Origin: Pseudomonas kilonensis
Lineage (GTDB): Bacteria; Pseudomonadota; Gammaproteobacteria; Pseudomonadales; Pseudomonadaceae
Length of the DNA stretch: 64,000 nucleotides
Assembly (NCBI RefSeq): GCF_001269885.1
Contig: NZ_LHVH01000005.1
Location: forward strand, 62,001-126,000
Direction of reading: 5' to 3'
The position numbers were made by a program, and so were the translations under genes. Below, one piece after another: positions 25,825-36,087 of the stretch; within the stretch, counting starts at the first letter, position 1; every line of letters begins with the position of its first letter. The notes beneath the pieces were generated by a model. The model searched no databases, was not told the origin of the DNA, and saw only the letters and a program-made list of their open reading frames with translations.

Positions 25825-26615
25825 GCGCGCTCCTGTGGCCGAGTGGCGCTGCGTTGGGAGAACACCTTGGCGAGCACATGTTCGCGGGTTTCGATAAAGC
25901 GCGGGTCGGACTTGATCGACCGCGCCGATTCCCCGGCCCCGTAGCGCTGGCCGAAATCCAGGCTCAGGCGCTCGACGATCTGCCCCGGGTTCGGTGCCAA
26001 CAGAATCAAGTCAGTGGCGAGGAACACGGCTTCTTCAATGTCATGGGTGATCAGGAACACCGGCTTGGCGGTGCGCTGCCAGACCTGCAGCAACAGTTCC
26101 TGCATCTGCTCGCGGGTGAAGGCGTCCAGCGCACCGAAAGGTTCGTCCATCAACAGCACGCGCGGGTCGGCCGCCAGTGCCCGGGCCAGGCCGACGCGTT
26201 GCTTCTGGCCGCCGGAGAGCTGCCAGACACGGCGTTGCTCGAAACCGGCCAGGTCCACCAGGGCAAGCATTTCCCGGGCCCGGGCTTCGCGCTGTTGCTT
26301 GCCGACCCCGGCCAGTTCCAGGCCGAACCCAACGTTTGCCAGCACGTCCTGCCAAGGCAGCAGTGCATCGTCCTGGAACACCACGCCGCGCTCGGCGCTC
26401 GGGCCCTTGACCGGCGTGCCGTCGAGGGTGATCTGCCCGGTGCTGGGCTCGACGAACCCGGCAATCAGGTTCAACAGCGATGTTTTGCCACTGCCGGACG
26501 GGCCGAGGGCAACCAGCAATTGCTGGGGCCCCAGGGTCAGTGAAATATCCGCCAGCACAGGTTCTGCCGCGCCGGGGTACTGTGCGCTGATGCGCTCCAG
26601 CTGTAGCAAGGCCAT
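25821..26615 (-). CDS. tauB: Taurine ABC transporter ATP-binding protein
   Basis: A 264-residue ATPase. Walker [10 protein letters not shown]-loop [20 protein letters not shown], signature [16 protein letters not shown] and Walker [13 protein letters not shown] are intact, and [31 protein letters not shown] is typical of the SsuB/TauB group. The ATG at 26615 has AAGGAGA upstream; the frame extends eight codons further. It is 20 bp after tauA. Confidence 0.95.
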   Translation of the reverse strand: MALLQLERISAQYPGAAEPVLADISLTLGPQQLLVALGPSGSGKTSLLNLIAGFVEPSTGQITLDGTPVKGPSAERGVVFQDDALLPWQDVLANVGFGLELAGVGKQQREARAREMLALVDLAGFEQRRVWQLSGGQKQRVGLARALAADPRVLLMDEPFGALDAFTREQMQELLLQVWQRTAKPVFLITHDIEEAVFLATDLILLAPNPGQIVERLSLDFGQRYGAGESARSIKSDPRFIETREHVLAKVFSQRSATRPQERA

Positions 26616-26635
26616 CGCGTGTCTCCTTTTTTCGC

Positions 26636-27613
26636 TCAACGAGTGATGTATTTGGCGCTGACGTAAGGCGCGTAGTCCGGCAGCACGGCTTCGACCTTGC
26701 CTTGCTCCTTGAGGAACGCTGCGGTGTTGGTGATGGCTTGGGTGGTCGGTGCGCCGAGGCTCACGACCTGATCGGCCGCCAGGGGAAAGACGTTGCCTTG
26801 CAGCAACAGCGGGATATCGCTGGCCTTGGCGCCGGAGAGCTTCACCAGTTTGTCGACGTTGGACGCATCGGCCAGCCAGGCTTGTGGGTCCTTGCGGTAG
26901 TGGGCGTAGGCATCCAGGGTGACTTTGGCGAAGGCAGTAACAATTTCAGGGTGCTTCTGGGCGAAGTCCTTGCGCACGATCCAGGCGTCGAAGGTCGGTG
27001 CGCCGAACTTCGCCAGTTCCGCGGACGTGATCAGGACCTTGCCGTTTTCCTTGGCCACGCCGAGGGCCGGGTCCCAGACGTAGGTGGCGTCGATGTCGCC
27101 GCGCTTCCAGGCGGCGATGATGGCCGGTGGCGCCAGGTTGAGCACGGTGACTTTCGACGGGTCGATGTTCCAGTGCTTCAACGCGGCGAGCAGGCTGTAA
27201 TGGCCGGTGGACACGAACGGCACGGCGATCTTCTTGCCGATCAGGTCTTGCGGGGAGTTGATGCCGGAACCGTCACGCACCACCAAGGCCTCGGCGGCGC
27301 CGATCTGGGTGGCGATGAGGAAGGTTTCCACCGGGACCTTGCGGGTGATGGCCGCCGTCAACGGGCTGGAACCGAGGTAACCGATCTGCACGTCGCCCGA
27401 GGCGATGGCGGTGATGACATCGGCGCCGTTGTCGAACTTGCGCCAGTCGATCTTGGTTTGGGTGGCTTTTTCATAGACGCCATCGGCCTGGGCGACTTTG
27501 GCCGGGTCGACGGTGGTCTGGTAAGCGACGGTCAGGTCGGTCGCCTGGGCAAAAAGACTCGTTGCAGCCAGGGAGGCGGCCGCGAGAAGGCGAAGGGGGA
27601 AACTCAAAGACAT
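26636..27613 (-). CDS. tauA: Taurine ABC transporter substrate-binding protein
   Basis: A 325-residue periplasmic taurine receptor. The signal peptide is [24 protein letters not shown]. TauA landmarks are [60 protein letters not shown] and [24 protein letters not shown], which build the sulfonate site in this family. The ATG at 27613 has GAGGAG before it; a TTG five codons earlier is the only upstream alternative. First gene of tauABCD, behind an AT-rich region with an inverted repeat. Confidence 0.95.
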   Translation of the reverse strand: MSLSFPLRLLAAASLAATSLFAQATDLTVAYQTTVDPAKVAQADGVYEKATQTKIDWRKFDNGADVITAIASGDVQIGYLGSSPLTAAITRKVPVETFLIATQIGAAEALVVRDGSGINSPQDLIGKKIAVPFVSTGHYSLLAALKHWNIDPSKVTVLNLAPPAIIAAWKRGDIDATYVWDPALGVAKENGKVLITSAELAKFGAPTFDAWIVRKDFAQKHPEIVTAFAKVTLDAYAHYRKDPQAWLADASNVDKLVKLSGAKASDIPLLLQGNVFPLAADQVVSLGAPTTQAITNTAAFLKEQGKVEAVLPDYAPYVSAKYITR

Positions 27614-27674
27614 GGGAAAGCTCCTCAACAGGCCGCCGGATGGTCGGCGTTGGAGGAGACTAAATGATCTAAGA

Positions 27675-27719
27675 ATTGGAAAATAAATAACTTTTTCGAA
27701 TGAGCTTATTTTCGAAAAA
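27675..27719 (-). promoter_or_regulatory. Candidate tauA control region
   Basis: ATTGGAAAATAA (27675-27686, identical to a 12-mer upstream of tcyJ) is followed by a perfect 9-bp inverted repeat TTTTTCGAA / TTCGAAAAA with a 10-bp spacer (27692-27719), 62-106 bp upstream of tauA. A CysB or sulfur-starvation regulator is inferred; no regulator gene is adjacent. Confidence 0.45.
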
Positions 27720-27757
27720 ATCTATGCAAGGGGCAGAAATGGGAGTTGTACATGGCT

Positions 27758-27893
27758 TTTGTGGCGAGGGGATTTATCCCCGCTGGGCTGCGTAGCAGCC
27801 CTAAAGCTCCTCTTCAGTGTGTCAGACAGATCGCTTCCCGCCGTTTTGGGGTCGCTTCGCAACCCAGCGGGGATAAATCCCCTCGCCACAAAG
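27758..27893. repeat. Long inverted repeat of the GTGGCGAGGGGATTTATCCCC family
   Basis: TTTGTGGCGAGGGGATTTAT is paired with ATAAATCCCCTCGCCACAAA; the inner part has GCTGGGCTGCGTAGCAGCCC. Same family as 23921-24070. Confidence 0.85.
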
Positions 27894-27928
27894 CTGCATC
27901 CCCACGCAGGAATCATGGGAATGCTCGG

Positions 27929-29512
27929 TTAGTTACTGATCGCCAGGATGCTCGCCTGATACGAACCCACGAACACGTCGAAATCCCCCACCTCGTTCTG
28001 CTCCAGATCGGCCTGTTGGACCAGTGATTCCCGGGCGGTTTCTTCGAATGCAGCCTGTTCCTGGGCAGGCAAAGGCTCGGCGCGGAAGAACTCGGCGTGA
28101 GCCTTGCTTTGGCGCAGGGAAAACTGGGCGAAGCTTTCCTGATGTTCGGCCATGGCGGCCAGTACCTGGGCGGAGGGGGTCAGGGACGGGTCGCGGACTT
28201 TCGCCAATTGCGCGTCCAGCGCCTGGCGGTGGGCATCGCCACCTTGGCTCTGGTCGAGCAGCGAGGCCAGCGGGGCGATTTTTTCCAGCAATTCGACGGC
28301 CCAGGCCTGCATGTCCACCGATTGACCCTGGCGCTGCAATTGCAGGCCAGGCTTGCGGCCTTCCTTGACCACGGTCAGGAAGTTGCTCGTGGCGTTGCCG
28401 CATTCGTTGTTTTCCAGCTGCGGGCTGTCATTGAGGCCGCAATACAGCAGGAACGCATCGAGGAATCGCGACTCGGTGAGGTCGATGCCCATCGGCAGGA
28501 ACGGGTTGATGTCCAGGCAACGCACTTCGACGTACTGGATACCCCGGGCCATCAAGGCCTGGATCGGCCGCTCGCCGGTGTAGGTCACGCGTTTGGGGCG
28601 GATGTTGGAGTAGTACTCGTTTTCGATCTGCAGGATGTTGGTGTTGAGCTGCACCCACTCGCCGTTCTGGTGAGTGCCGACTTCGACGTACGGCGCATAA
28701 GGCGTCGCCACCGCTTTGCGCAGGCTGTCGGTGTAACTGGCCAGGTCGTTGTAGCAAGGCGTGAGGCCGGCCTGGGCGTTGCTCTGGTAACCCAGGTCGC
28801 TCATGCGCAGGCTGGTGGCGTAGGGCAGATACAGGGTGTCCGGGTCCAGTTGCTCCAACTGGTGCGGGCGACCGCGCAGGAAACCGGCGTCCAGGGCCGG
28901 CGAGGCACCGAACAGGTACATCAGCAACCAGCTGTAGCGGCGGAAATTGCGGATCAGCGCGATGTAGGCCGACGACTGGAAATCACGGTCGCTGGTCTCG
29001 ACGCCTTCGGACTGCCGAAGCAGGGGCCAGAGCTTTTCCGGCAGGGAAAAGTTGTAGTGGATCCCGGCAATGCATTGCATGGTCTTGCCGTAGCGCAGGG
29101 CCAGGCCCTTGCGATAGACGTACTTGAGACGACCGATGTTCGAGGTGCCGTAATACGCGATCGGGATGTCCTCTTCCGCCGGCAGTGGGCACGGCATCGA
29201 AGGGCTCCACAGGTACTCGTCGCCGAGTTTGCTGTAGGCAAACCGGTGGATCTTGTCGAGGCTGCGCAGGGTATCGGCCGGGTTGGCCAGGGCTGGCGTG
29301 ATGAACTCCAACAGCGACTCGGAATAGTCGGTAGTGATCTGTTCGTTGGTCAGCGCCGAACCCAGGGCTTTGGGATGCGGGGTCTGCGCCAGGTGCCCAT
29401 CGCCGGTGACGCGCAGGCATTCACGCTCGATGCCGTGCAGGCACCGTTCGAGCAGGGAGAGGTTGGCGCGCTCGCCGAGCAGGGCCAGGCGGCGGTTTAA
29501 AAGGTCGCTCAA
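27929..29512 (-). CDS. gshA: Glutamate-cysteine ligase
   Basis: The first step of glutathione synthesis: ATP-dependent joining of glutamate and cysteine. The 527-residue protein is of the proteobacterial GshA type, with [65 protein letters not shown] and [16 protein letters not shown] at 29512 with AAGGA seven bases upstream gives the family N-terminus ([12 protein letters not shown]) and the remembered P. aeruginosa length; a GTG at 29527 adds five residues with no good ribosome-binding site. Single-gene unit. It uses cysteine supplied by the nearby cystine and taurine systems. Confidence 0.96.
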   Translation of the reverse strand: MSDLLNRRLALLGERANLSLLERCLHGIERECLRVTGDGHLAQTPHPKALGSALTNEQITTDYSESLLEFITPALANPADTLRSLDKIHRFAYSKLGDEYLWSPSMPCPLPAEEDIPIAYYGTSNIGRLKYVYRKGLALRYGKTMQCIAGIHYNFSLPEKLWPLLRQSEGVETSDRDFQSSAYIALIRNFRRYSWLLMYLFGASPALDAGFLRGRPHQLEQLDPDTLYLPYATSLRMSDLGYQSNAQAGLTPCYNDLASYTDSLRKAVATPYAPYVEVGTHQNGEWVQLNTNILQIENEYYSNIRPKRVTYTGERPIQALMARGIQYVEVRCLDINPFLPMGIDLTESRFLDAFLLYCGLNDSPQLENNECGNATSNFLTVVKEGRKPGLQLQRQGQSVDMQAWAVELLEKIAPLASLLDQSQGGDAHRQALDAQLAKVRDPSLTPSAQVLAAMAEHQESFAQFSLRQSKAHAEFFRAEPLPAQEQAAFEETARESLVQQADLEQNEVGDFDVFVGSYQASILAISN

Positions 29513-29635
29513 GTTGAATTCCTTCACGCGTCAGTCGCCCCAATATGGGGGTGGGCAAGACGGTCTACAAGGGTGAAGTTAAAACTGGCGTTTTCGCCTG
29601 GTTTTCATGCTGCCAAAGACAATCATCACACCCCC

Positions 29636-29725
29636 TGTGGGAGCGAGCCTGCTCGCGATAGCGGTCTGTCAGTCAACTTTTATGTTGACTGGTCCACCGC
29701 TATCGCGAGCAGGCTCGCTCCCACA
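29636..29725. repeat. REP pair (BIME)
   Basis: TGTGGGAGCGAGCCTGCTCG and CGAGCAGGCTCGCTCCCACA flank a centre with TCAACTTTTATGTTGA, so the element is an almost continuous hairpin. Confidence 0.85.
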
Positions 29726-29782
29726 AGGGGGTTCGGCGCGGCATTCATGGCATCGAAATTACCGCAAATCGATGACAGGGAG

Positions 29783-30166
29783 CTATAGGACAGCGAACGT
29801 GCCTTGCGCTTTTGCGACCAGTTTGTCGCCTTGCATCACCTCGGCCTCGACCACCAGCGTGCGCCGGCCCGGGTGGATGACCCGGGCGGTGCACAACACG
29901 TCGCCGTCGGACACGGCGCGAATGTAGTTGATCTTGCATTCGATGGTCGCGCTCTGCTGGTCAAAGCCATGGACACTGGAGCAGGCCAGTCCCATGGCGA
30001 TGTCCACCAGGCTGAACAGCGCGCCGCCGTGCAGCTTGCCGCCGCGATTGCGCAGCGCCGGCTCAAGGCTCAGGGCGACTTGCGCCACCCCATCCCCAAG
30101 GCTGTGCAGACGGCAGCCGAGCAGCTTGAAGAACGCGCTCTCCACCAACCCGGCTGGCACCTCCAT
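29783..30166 (-). CDS. PaaI-family hotdog thioesterase
   Basis: A 127-residue single hotdog domain. The PaaI signature HGGALFSLVDIAMGLACSS includes the helix residues and catalytic Asp used to hydrolyse acyl-CoA thioesters. The start overlaps the tex stop by one base (TGATG), so it is translated from the tex mRNA. The same tex-thioesterase pairing occurs in other pseudomonads. Substrate is unknown. Confidence 0.88.
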   Translation of the reverse strand: MEVPAGLVESAFFKLLGCRLHSLGDGVAQVALSLEPALRNRGGKLHGGALFSLVDIAMGLACSSVHGFDQQSATIECKINYIRAVSDGDVLCTARVIHPGRRTLVVEAEVMQGDKLVAKAQGTFAVL

Positions 30167-32490
30167 CAGCGTTTCTTCAACTGCTTGGCATTGGCGAACA
30201 ACGAGGCCATGGCGTTGTTGGACGGAGCCGCAGTGGTGGTCTCCTTGCGCGGCGCGGTGTTCTGCGACTGACGAGGCGTCGAGCCAGGACGTGCACCACG
30301 GGCACCGTCGACTTTCTCGCCCGGCGTGTCGCTCATGCGCATCGACAGGCCGACGCGTTTGCGCGGGATGTCGACTTCCATGACCTTCACTTTCACCACA
30401 TCACCGGCCTTCACCGCTTCGCGCGGGTCCTTGATGAACTTCTCGGACAAGGCCGAGATGTGCACCAGACCGTCCTGGTGCACGCCGATGTCGACGAAGG
30501 CACCGAAGTTGGTGACGTTGGTCACCACGCCTTCGAGGATCATGCCCGGTTGCAGGTCCTTGAGGTCTTCGACGCCGTCCTGGAACTCGGCGGTCTTGAA
30601 CTCGGGGCGCGGGTCGCGGCCCGGTTTCTCCAGTTCCTGGAGGATGTCGGTGACGGTGGGCAGGCCGAAGGTTTCGTCGGTGAACTTCTTCGGGTCCAGG
30701 CGCTTGAGGAACCCGGCGTCACCGATCAGCGAACGGATGTCGCGGTCGGTCTGGGCGGCGATGCGTTGCACCAGCGGGTAGGCTTCAGGGTGGACAGCGG
30801 AGGAGTCCAGCGGGTTATCGCCGTTCATCACCCGCAGGAAGCCGGCGGCCTGTTCGAAGGTCTTTTCACCCAGGCGCGGGACTTTCTTCAACGCGGCGCG
30901 GGTCTTGAACGCGCCGTGTTCGTCACGGTGGGTGACGATGTTCTGCGCCAGGGTGGCGTTCAGGCCGGAGATACGCGCCAACAGCGCCACCGAAGCGGTG
31001 TTCACGTCCACGCCCACGGCGTTCACGCAATCCTCCACCACCGCGTCCAGGCCGCGGGCCAGTTTCAGTTGGGAAACGTCGTGCTGGTACTGGCCGACAC
31101 CGATGGATTTCGGGTCGATCTTGACCAGTTCCGCCAGTGGATCCTGCAGGCGACGGGCGATGGACACCGCGCCACGGATCGACACGTCCAGGTCCGGGAA
31201 TTCCTTGGAGGCCAGTTCCGACGCCGAGTAAACCGAAGCGCCGGCCTCGGAGACCATGACCTTGGTCATCTTCATGGCTGGGTATTTCTTGATCAGCTCG
31301 GCGGCCAGCTTGTCGGTCTCGCGGCTGGCGGTGCCGTTGCCGATGGCGATCAGGTCCACCGAATGCTTGGCGCACAGGGCGGCGAGCACGGCGAGGGTCT
31401 GGTCCCACTTGTTGTGCGGCACGTGCGGGTACACCGTGGCGTGGTCCAGCAGTTTGCCGGTGGAATCCACCACGGCCACCTTGCAACCGGTGCGCAGGCC
31501 CGGGTCCAGGCCCAGGGTGGCGCGCGGGCCGGCCGGTGCGGCCAGCAGCAGGTCGTGCAGGTTGTGGGCGAACACGTTGATCGCCTCGGTCTCGGCGTTA
31601 TCGCGCAACTCGCCCAGCAGGTCGGTTTCCAGGTGGGTGTAGAGCTTGACCTTCCAGGTCCAGCGCACCACCTCGGCCAGCCATTTGTCGGCGGCGCGAT
31701 TCTGGTTCTGGATGCCGAACTGCTGGCCGATCATGCCTTCGCACGGGTGCATGGTGCCGGGCAATTCTTCACCGACTTTCAGTGCGGAGCTGAGAATGCC
31801 TTCGTTGCGACCACGGAAAATCGCCAGGGCGCGGTGGGACGGCATGCTCTTGAGCGGTTCGTCGTGTTCGAAGTAGTCGCGAAACTTCGCGCCTTCCTCT
31901 TCCTTGCCGGCGATCACCCGGGCGCTGAGGGTGGCTTCCTGCTTGAGGTAGCTGCGCAGTTTTTCCAGCAGGTTGGCGTCTTCGGCGAAGCGCTCCATGA
32001 GGATGTACTTGGCGCCTTCCAGCGCCGCTTTCACGTCCGCCACGCCTTTTTCGGCATCGACGAAGCGCGCGGCTTCGGCTTCCGGGGCCAGGGTCGGGTC
32101 GTTGAACAGGCCGTCGGCCAGCTCGCCGAGGCCGGCTTCCAGGGCGATCTGGCCCTTGGTGCGGCGCTTTTGCTTGTAGGGCAGGTACAAGTCTTCGAGG
32201 CGGGTCTTGGTGTCGGCCAGCTTGATGTCGCGCTCAAGTTGCGGGGTCAGCTTGCCCTGCTCCTGGATGCTGGCCAGGATGCTGATGCGCCGTTCGTCGA
32301 GTTCTCGCAGGTAGCGCAGGCGCTCTTCCAGGTGCCGCAATTGGATGTCATCGAGGCTGCCGGTCACTTCTTTCCGGTAACGGGCGATGAAAGGCACCGT
32401 GGAACCTTCATCGAGTAGCGCGACGGCCGCTTCGACCTGTTGTGGGCGTACGCCGAGTTCCTCGGCGATGCGGCTGTTGATGCTGTCCAT
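30166..32490 (-). CDS. tex: Transcription accessory protein Tex
   Basis: A 774-residue nucleic-acid-binding protein that associates with transcription. Domains in order: helical Tex N-terminus ([36 protein letters not shown]), YqgF-like RNase H fold (about 325-450, from [17 protein letters not shown]), helix-hairpin-helix repeats (about 490-560) and a C-terminal S1 domain (about 645-715, [21 protein letters not shown]), then a low-complexity tail with Arg, Thr and Ser. The length matches the family. ATG at 32490 has AGGTGG just upstream. Confidence 0.96.
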   Translation of the reverse strand: MDSINSRIAEELGVRPQQVEAAVALLDEGSTVPFIARYRKEVTGSLDDIQLRHLEERLRYLRELDERRISILASIQEQGKLTPQLERDIKLADTKTRLEDLYLPYKQKRRTKGQIALEAGLGELADGLFNDPTLAPEAEAARFVDAEKGVADVKAALEGAKYILMERFAEDANLLEKLRSYLKQEATLSARVIAGKEEEGAKFRDYFEHDEPLKSMPSHRALAIFRGRNEGILSSALKVGEELPGTMHPCEGMIGQQFGIQNQNRAADKWLAEVVRWTWKVKLYTHLETDLLGELRDNAETEAINVFAHNLHDLLLAAPAGPRATLGLDPGLRTGCKVAVVDSTGKLLDHATVYPHVPHNKWDQTLAVLAALCAKHSVDLIAIGNGTASRETDKLAAELIKKYPAMKMTKVMVSEAGASVYSASELASKEFPDLDVSIRGAVSIARRLQDPLAELVKIDPKSIGVGQYQHDVSQLKLARGLDAVVEDCVNAVGVDVNTASVALLARISGLNATLAQNIVTHRDEHGAFKTRAALKKVPRLGEKTFEQAAGFLRVMNGDNPLDSSAVHPEAYPLVQRIAAQTDRDIRSLIGDAGFLKRLDPKKFTDETFGLPTVTDILQELEKPGRDPRPEFKTAEFQDGVEDLKDLQPGMILEGVVTNVTNFGAFVDIGVHQDGLVHISALSEKFIKDPREAVKAGDVVKVKVMEVDIPRKRVGLSMRMSDTPGEKVDGARGARPGSTPRQSQNTAPRKETTTAAPSNNAMASLFANAKQLKKR

Positions 32491-32846
32491 AAAACCACCT
32501 GACAAATTGTGAAATCAGGCTCGCCACCGCAGAAGCCGGGCTCGGCGAGACTGGTTGAGCGGCCTGGCATGCGCCGCTGCCTGGGTCAAAAGGCTGCCTG
32601 TTGACCCGCGAAATTCAAAAAGTGCTGCCTGGCCAAGGGGAAAAAATGGCACGCCGGGTCACGATCCGGCATTCCCTGGCACAAAAGGCCGCGCATTATA
32701 ACCAGCGTTCCGTCCTGAGGGGGGGACATGGTCTGTAGGCTTGATGCCCGGATTTGTGGAGATAGAGGAAAAATCTGCTAACAATGCACACCGTGCGTAT
32801 AACGGCAGCTAGGCCATAATGCGCGCCGAGATCAAAGGAGCTTCCT
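32491..32846. other. Intergenic region between divergent tex and ompR
   Basis: Promoters for both genes should lie here. A TATAAT on the minus strand (32695-32700) is the best tex -10 candidate, about 205 bp before its start, implying a long leader. A palindrome-rich stretch (CACGCCGGGTCACGATCCGGC) lies at 32651-32670. No gene was seen. Confidence 0.5.
32695..32700 (-). promoter_or_regulatory. Candidate -10 element of tex
   Basis: Perfect TATAAT on the minus strand, but no recognisable -35 box 17 bp upstream. It would give a leader of about 200 nt before tex. Confidence 0.3.
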
Positions 32847-33587
32847 ATGAGCAGCACTGCACAAACTGCTGAAGGCGAAAAAATTCTTATTGTTGACGAC
32901 GATCCGGGGCTGAGCAGCTTGCTGGAACGCTTTTTCGTCAGCAAGGGCTACCGCGCCCGCACCGTACCGAACACCGAGCAAATGGACCGACTGCTGGCCC
33001 GTGAAGTTTTCAACCTGGTGGTGCTCGACCTGATGCTGCCCGGTGAAGACGGCCTGACAGCCTGCCGCCGCCTGCGCGGTGCCAACAACCAGATCCCGAT
33101 CATCATGCTCACCGCCAAGGGCGACGAGCTGAGCCGTATCAAGGGCCTGGAACTGGGCGCCGACGATTACCTGGCCAAGCCGTTCAACCCCGACGAGCTG
33201 ATGGCCCGCGTCAAGGCGGTGCTGCGTCGCCAGTCGGCGCCGGTACCTGGCGCGCCAGGCAGCGAAGATGAGAGCGTGACCTTCGGTGACTATGAGCTGT
33301 CCCTGGCCACTCGCGAGCTCAAGCGCGGTGATGAGGTCCATATGCTCACCACCGGCGAGTTCGCGGTGCTCAAGGCCCTGGTGATGAACGCCCGCCAGCC
33401 GCTGACCCGCGACAAGTTGATGAACCTGGCCCGTGGTCGTGAATGGGATGCGCTGGAGCGCTCCATCGACGTGCAGATTTCCCGTCTGCGCCGGATGATC
33501 GAACCCGATCCTTCCAAGCCGCGGTACATCCAGACCGTCTGGGGCGTGGGTTATGTGTTCGTACCGGATGGCGCCGCCAGCAAGTGA
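32847..33587 (+). CDS. ompR: Two-component response regulator OmpR (AmgR)
   Basis: A 246-residue response regulator. The receiver domain has the acidic pocket (VDDDPG, residues 17-21), phospho-acceptor D61 (VVLDLMLPGEDG), Thr in MLTAKG and Lys in YLAKPF; the C-terminal OmpR/PhoB winged helix spans about 145-240 (LTTGEFAVLKALVMNARQPLTRDKLMN, SRLRRMIEPDP). AAAGGAG precedes the ATG. Its kinase gene follows 114 bp downstream across a REP-like hairpin. Synteny next to tex matches P. aeruginosa amgR, which controls the envelope stress response to aminoglycosides. Confidence 0.95.
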   Translation: MSSTAQTAEGEKILIVDDDPGLSSLLERFFVSKGYRARTVPNTEQMDRLLAREVFNLVVLDLMLPGEDGLTACRRLRGANNQIPIIMLTAKGDELSRIKGLELGADDYLAKPFNPDELMARVKAVLRRQSAPVPGAPGSEDESVTFGDYELSLATRELKRGDEVHMLTTGEFAVLKALVMNARQPLTRDKLMNLARGREWDALERSIDVQISRLRRMIEPDPSKPRYIQTVWGVGYVFVPDGAASK

Positions 33588-33596
33588 TCGGCGATT

Positions 33597-33685
33597 TGTA
33601 GGAGCGGGTGGCCTGGCCGGTTGAAATGTCTTCTTCCAGGCGACTCGCGGTCTGTCATTGTGCGAGCATCGCTCGCTCCTGCAAG
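33597..33685. repeat. REP-like inverted repeat between ompR and envZ
   Basis: TTGTAGGAGCGGGTGGCC and GAGCATCGCTCGCTCCTGCAA are imperfect inverted arms within the ompR-envZ operon, which could set the ratio of regulator to kinase. Confidence 0.55.
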
Positions 33686-33701
33686 TGTGTAGCGGTTATT
33701 C

Positions 33702-35015
33702 ATGAAAACCCCCGTTTGGTTCCCCCAGAGTTTCTTCTCCCGCACCCTCTGGCTGGTGCTGATCGTCGTGCTCTTCTCCAAGGCGCTGACGCTGGTGTAC
33801 CTGCTGATGAACGAAGACGTTCTCGTGGACCGGCAGTACAGCCACGGTGTTGCCTTGACCCTGCGGGCCTATTGGGCGGCGGACGAAACCAACCGAGCGA
33901 AAATTGCCGAGGCGGCGACGCTGATCCGCGTTGTCGGTGCCGGCGTGCCGGAGGGCGAGCAACACTGGCCCTACAGCGAGATCTATCAACGCCAGATGCA
34001 GGCCGAACTGGGCGCCGATACCGAGGTGCGATTGCGCATGCACTCGCCGCCGGCGCTGTGGGTGCGGGCCCCGAGCCTGGGGGATGGCTGGCTGAAAGTA
34101 CCGTTGTACCCGCATCCGCTGCGCGGCCAGAAAATCTGGAACGTGCTCGGCTGGTTCCTGGCCATCGGCCTGCTGTCGACGGCGTCGGCGTGGATCTTCG
34201 TCAGCCAGCTCAACCAACCATTGAAACGCCTGGTCTACGCCGCCCGCCAACTGGGCCAGGGGCGCAGCGTGCGGCTGCCCATCAGCGATACGCCCAGCGA
34301 AATGACCGAGGTCTACCGTGCCTTCAACCAGATGGCCGAGGATGTCGAACAGGCCGGGCGCGAGCGTGAGTTGATGCTCGCTGGCGTCTCCCATGACCTG
34401 CGCACGCCGCTGACCCGGCTACGGTTGTCGCTGGAGTTGATGGGCGAGCACACCGACCTGACCGACGAGATGGTCCGCGACATCGAGGACATGGACGCGA
34501 TTCTCGACCAGTTCCTGGCGTTCATTCGCGACGGTCGTGACGAGTCGGTGGAAGAGGTGGACCTCAGTGAATTGGTGCGGGAGGTGGCCGCGCCCTATAA
34601 CCAGAACGATGAGAAATTGCACCTGCGCCTGGAGCCGATCCAGCCGTTCCCGTTGCGCCGCGTGTCGATGAAGCGCTTGCTGAACAACCTGATCGGCAAT
34701 GCGCTGAACCACGCAGGCACCGGTGTCGAAGTCGCGGCCTATGTCTCCGGTGACACCAGCGCGCCTTATGTGGTGCTGAGCGTCATGGACCGTGGCGCCG
34801 GCATCGATCCCTCTGAGCTGGAAGCCATTTTCAACCCCTTCACTCGCGGTGATCGCGCCCGGGGTGGGAAGGGCACGGGGCTGGGCCTGGCCATCGTCAA
34901 GCGCATCGCCTCGATGCACGGCGGCAATGTCGAGCTGCGTAACCGCGTCGGTGGTGGGCTGGAAGCTCGAGTGCGCTTGCCGTTGGGCTTGATGCTGCCT
35001 CGGGATGCGGTGTAG
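33702..35015 (+). CDS. envZ: Sensor histidine kinase EnvZ (AmgS)
   Basis: A 437-residue inner-membrane kinase partner of OmpR. Transmembrane segments are at about 12-33 (LWLVLIVVLFSKALTLVYLLM) and 148-168 (WNVLGWFLAIGLLSTASAWIF), bounding a periplasmic sensor of about 110 residues. HAMP follows (about 170-222), then the H-box AGVSHDLRTPLTRLRLSLELM with the phospho-His, N-box LNNLIGNALNHAG and G-box GTGLGLAIVKRIA. By synteny it corresponds to P. aeruginosa AmgS. Confidence 0.94.
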   Translation: MKTPVWFPQSFFSRTLWLVLIVVLFSKALTLVYLLMNEDVLVDRQYSHGVALTLRAYWAADETNRAKIAEAATLIRVVGAGVPEGEQHWPYSEIYQRQMQAELGADTEVRLRMHSPPALWVRAPSLGDGWLKVPLYPHPLRGQKIWNVLGWFLAIGLLSTASAWIFVSQLNQPLKRLVYAARQLGQGRSVRLPISDTPSEMTEVYRAFNQMAEDVEQAGRERELMLAGVSHDLRTPLTRLRLSLELMGEHTDLTDEMVRDIEDMDAILDQFLAFIRDGRDESVEEVDLSELVREVAAPYNQNDEKLHLRLEPIQPFPLRRVSMKRLLNNLIGNALNHAGTGVEVAAYVSGDTSAPYVVLSVMDRGAGIDPSELEAIFNPFTRGDRARGGKGTGLGLAIVKRIASMHGGNVELRNRVGGGLEARVRLPLGLMLPRDAV

Positions 35016-35044
35016 CGGCTTTTCTCAAGTAAGACAGAGAACCT

Positions 35045-35164
35045 TGTGGGAGCGAGCCCTGTGGGAGCCGAGCTTGCTCGCGATGAACGATAACAGGGTC
35101 TTCCAGTAGACCGAGGCGCCTTCATCGCGAGCAAGCTCGGCTCCCACAAAGGCCCGCTCCCACA
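35045..35164. repeat. Nested REP pair
   Basis: TGTGGGAGCGAGCCC and GGCCCGCTCCCACA are outer arms; an inner pair TGTGGGAGCCGAGCTTGCTC / GAGCAAGCTCGGCTCCCACA is embedded, between converging envZ and rimK. Confidence 0.8.
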
Positions 35165-35181
35165 GGTTTTGTACTGGTGCG

Positions 35182-36087
35182 TTAACCCTTGCCCTTGGTC
35201 CGGGTCATGTTCGGCCCGCCATTCTTTTCCAAATGCTCGATGATGATCCCGGCCACGTTCTTGCTCGTGGTGGTCTCGATCCCTTCCAGGCCTGGCGAGG
35301 AGTTGACCTCCATCACCAGCGGTCCGTGGTTGGAACGCAGGATGTCCACGCCCGCCACGGCCAGGCCCATGACTTTCGCGGCCCGCAGGGCGGTCATGCG
35401 TTCTTCCGGTGTGATCTTGATCAGGCTGGCACTGCCGCCGCGATGCAGGTTGGAGCGGAACTCTCCGGGCTTGGCCTGGCGTTTCATCGAGGCAATCACC
35501 TTGTCGCCCACGACGAAGCAGCGAATGTCCGCGCCACCGGCTTCCTTGATGTACTCCTGGACCATGATGTTCTGCTTCAGGCCCATGAACGCCTCGATCA
35601 CCGATTCCGCCGCCGTTGCGGTTTCACACAAGACCACGCCGATGCCCTGGGTACCTTCCAGCACCTTGATCACCAGCGGTGCGCCGTTGACCATCGCAAT
35701 CAGGTCGGGAATGTCATCGGGGGAATGGGCAAAACCGGTGACGGGCAGGCCGATCCCGCGCCGTGACAGCAACTGCAGCGAGCGCAGCTTATCCCGGGAG
35801 CGGGCGATGGCCACCGACTCGTTGAGGGGAAACACCCCCATCATTTCGAACTGACGCAACACGGCGCAGCCATAGAACGTCACCGATGCGCCGATGCGCG
35901 GGATCACCGCATCGAACCCTTCCAGCGGCTTGCCACGGTAATGGATCTGCGGCTTGTGGCTGGCGATGTTCATGTAGGCGCGCAGGGTATCGATCACCAC
36001 CATTTCATGGCCTCGTTCGGTCCCGGCTTCAACCAGGCGACGAGTGGAATACAGACGCGGATTACGCGACAGCACAGCGATCTTCAT
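35182..36087 (-). CDS. rimK: Ribosomal protein S6-L-glutamate ligase
   Basis: A 301-residue ATP-grasp ligase that adds glutamates to the C-terminus of ribosomal protein S6. Visible ATP-grasp landmarks are [52 protein letters not shown] and the metal-binding [17 protein letters not shown]. The Pseudomonas Rim system remodels the proteome during host colonisation. Its ATG overlaps the rimB stop (ATGA), so the two are translationally coupled. Confidence 0.95.
   Translation of the reverse strand: MKIAVLSRNPRLYSTRRLVEAGTERGHEMVVIDTLRAYMNIASHKPQIHYRGKPLEGFDAVIPRIGASVTFYGCAVLRQFEMMGVFPLNESVAIARSRDKLRSLQLLSRRGIGLPVTGFAHSPDDIPDLIAMVNGAPLVIKVLEGTQGIGVVLCETATAAESVIEAFMGLKQNIMVQEYIKEAGGADIRCFVVGDKVIASMKRQAKPGEFRSNLHRGGSASLIKITPEERMTALRAAKVMGLAVAGVDILRSNHGPLVMEVNSSPGLEGIETTTSKNVAGIIIEHLEKNGGPNMTRTKGKG

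Larger units (their letters stand above)
27614..27928. other. Intergenic region between tauA and gshA
   Basis: Contains the tauA control region and a long inverted repeat (both listed). No gene was seen. Confidence 0.6.
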
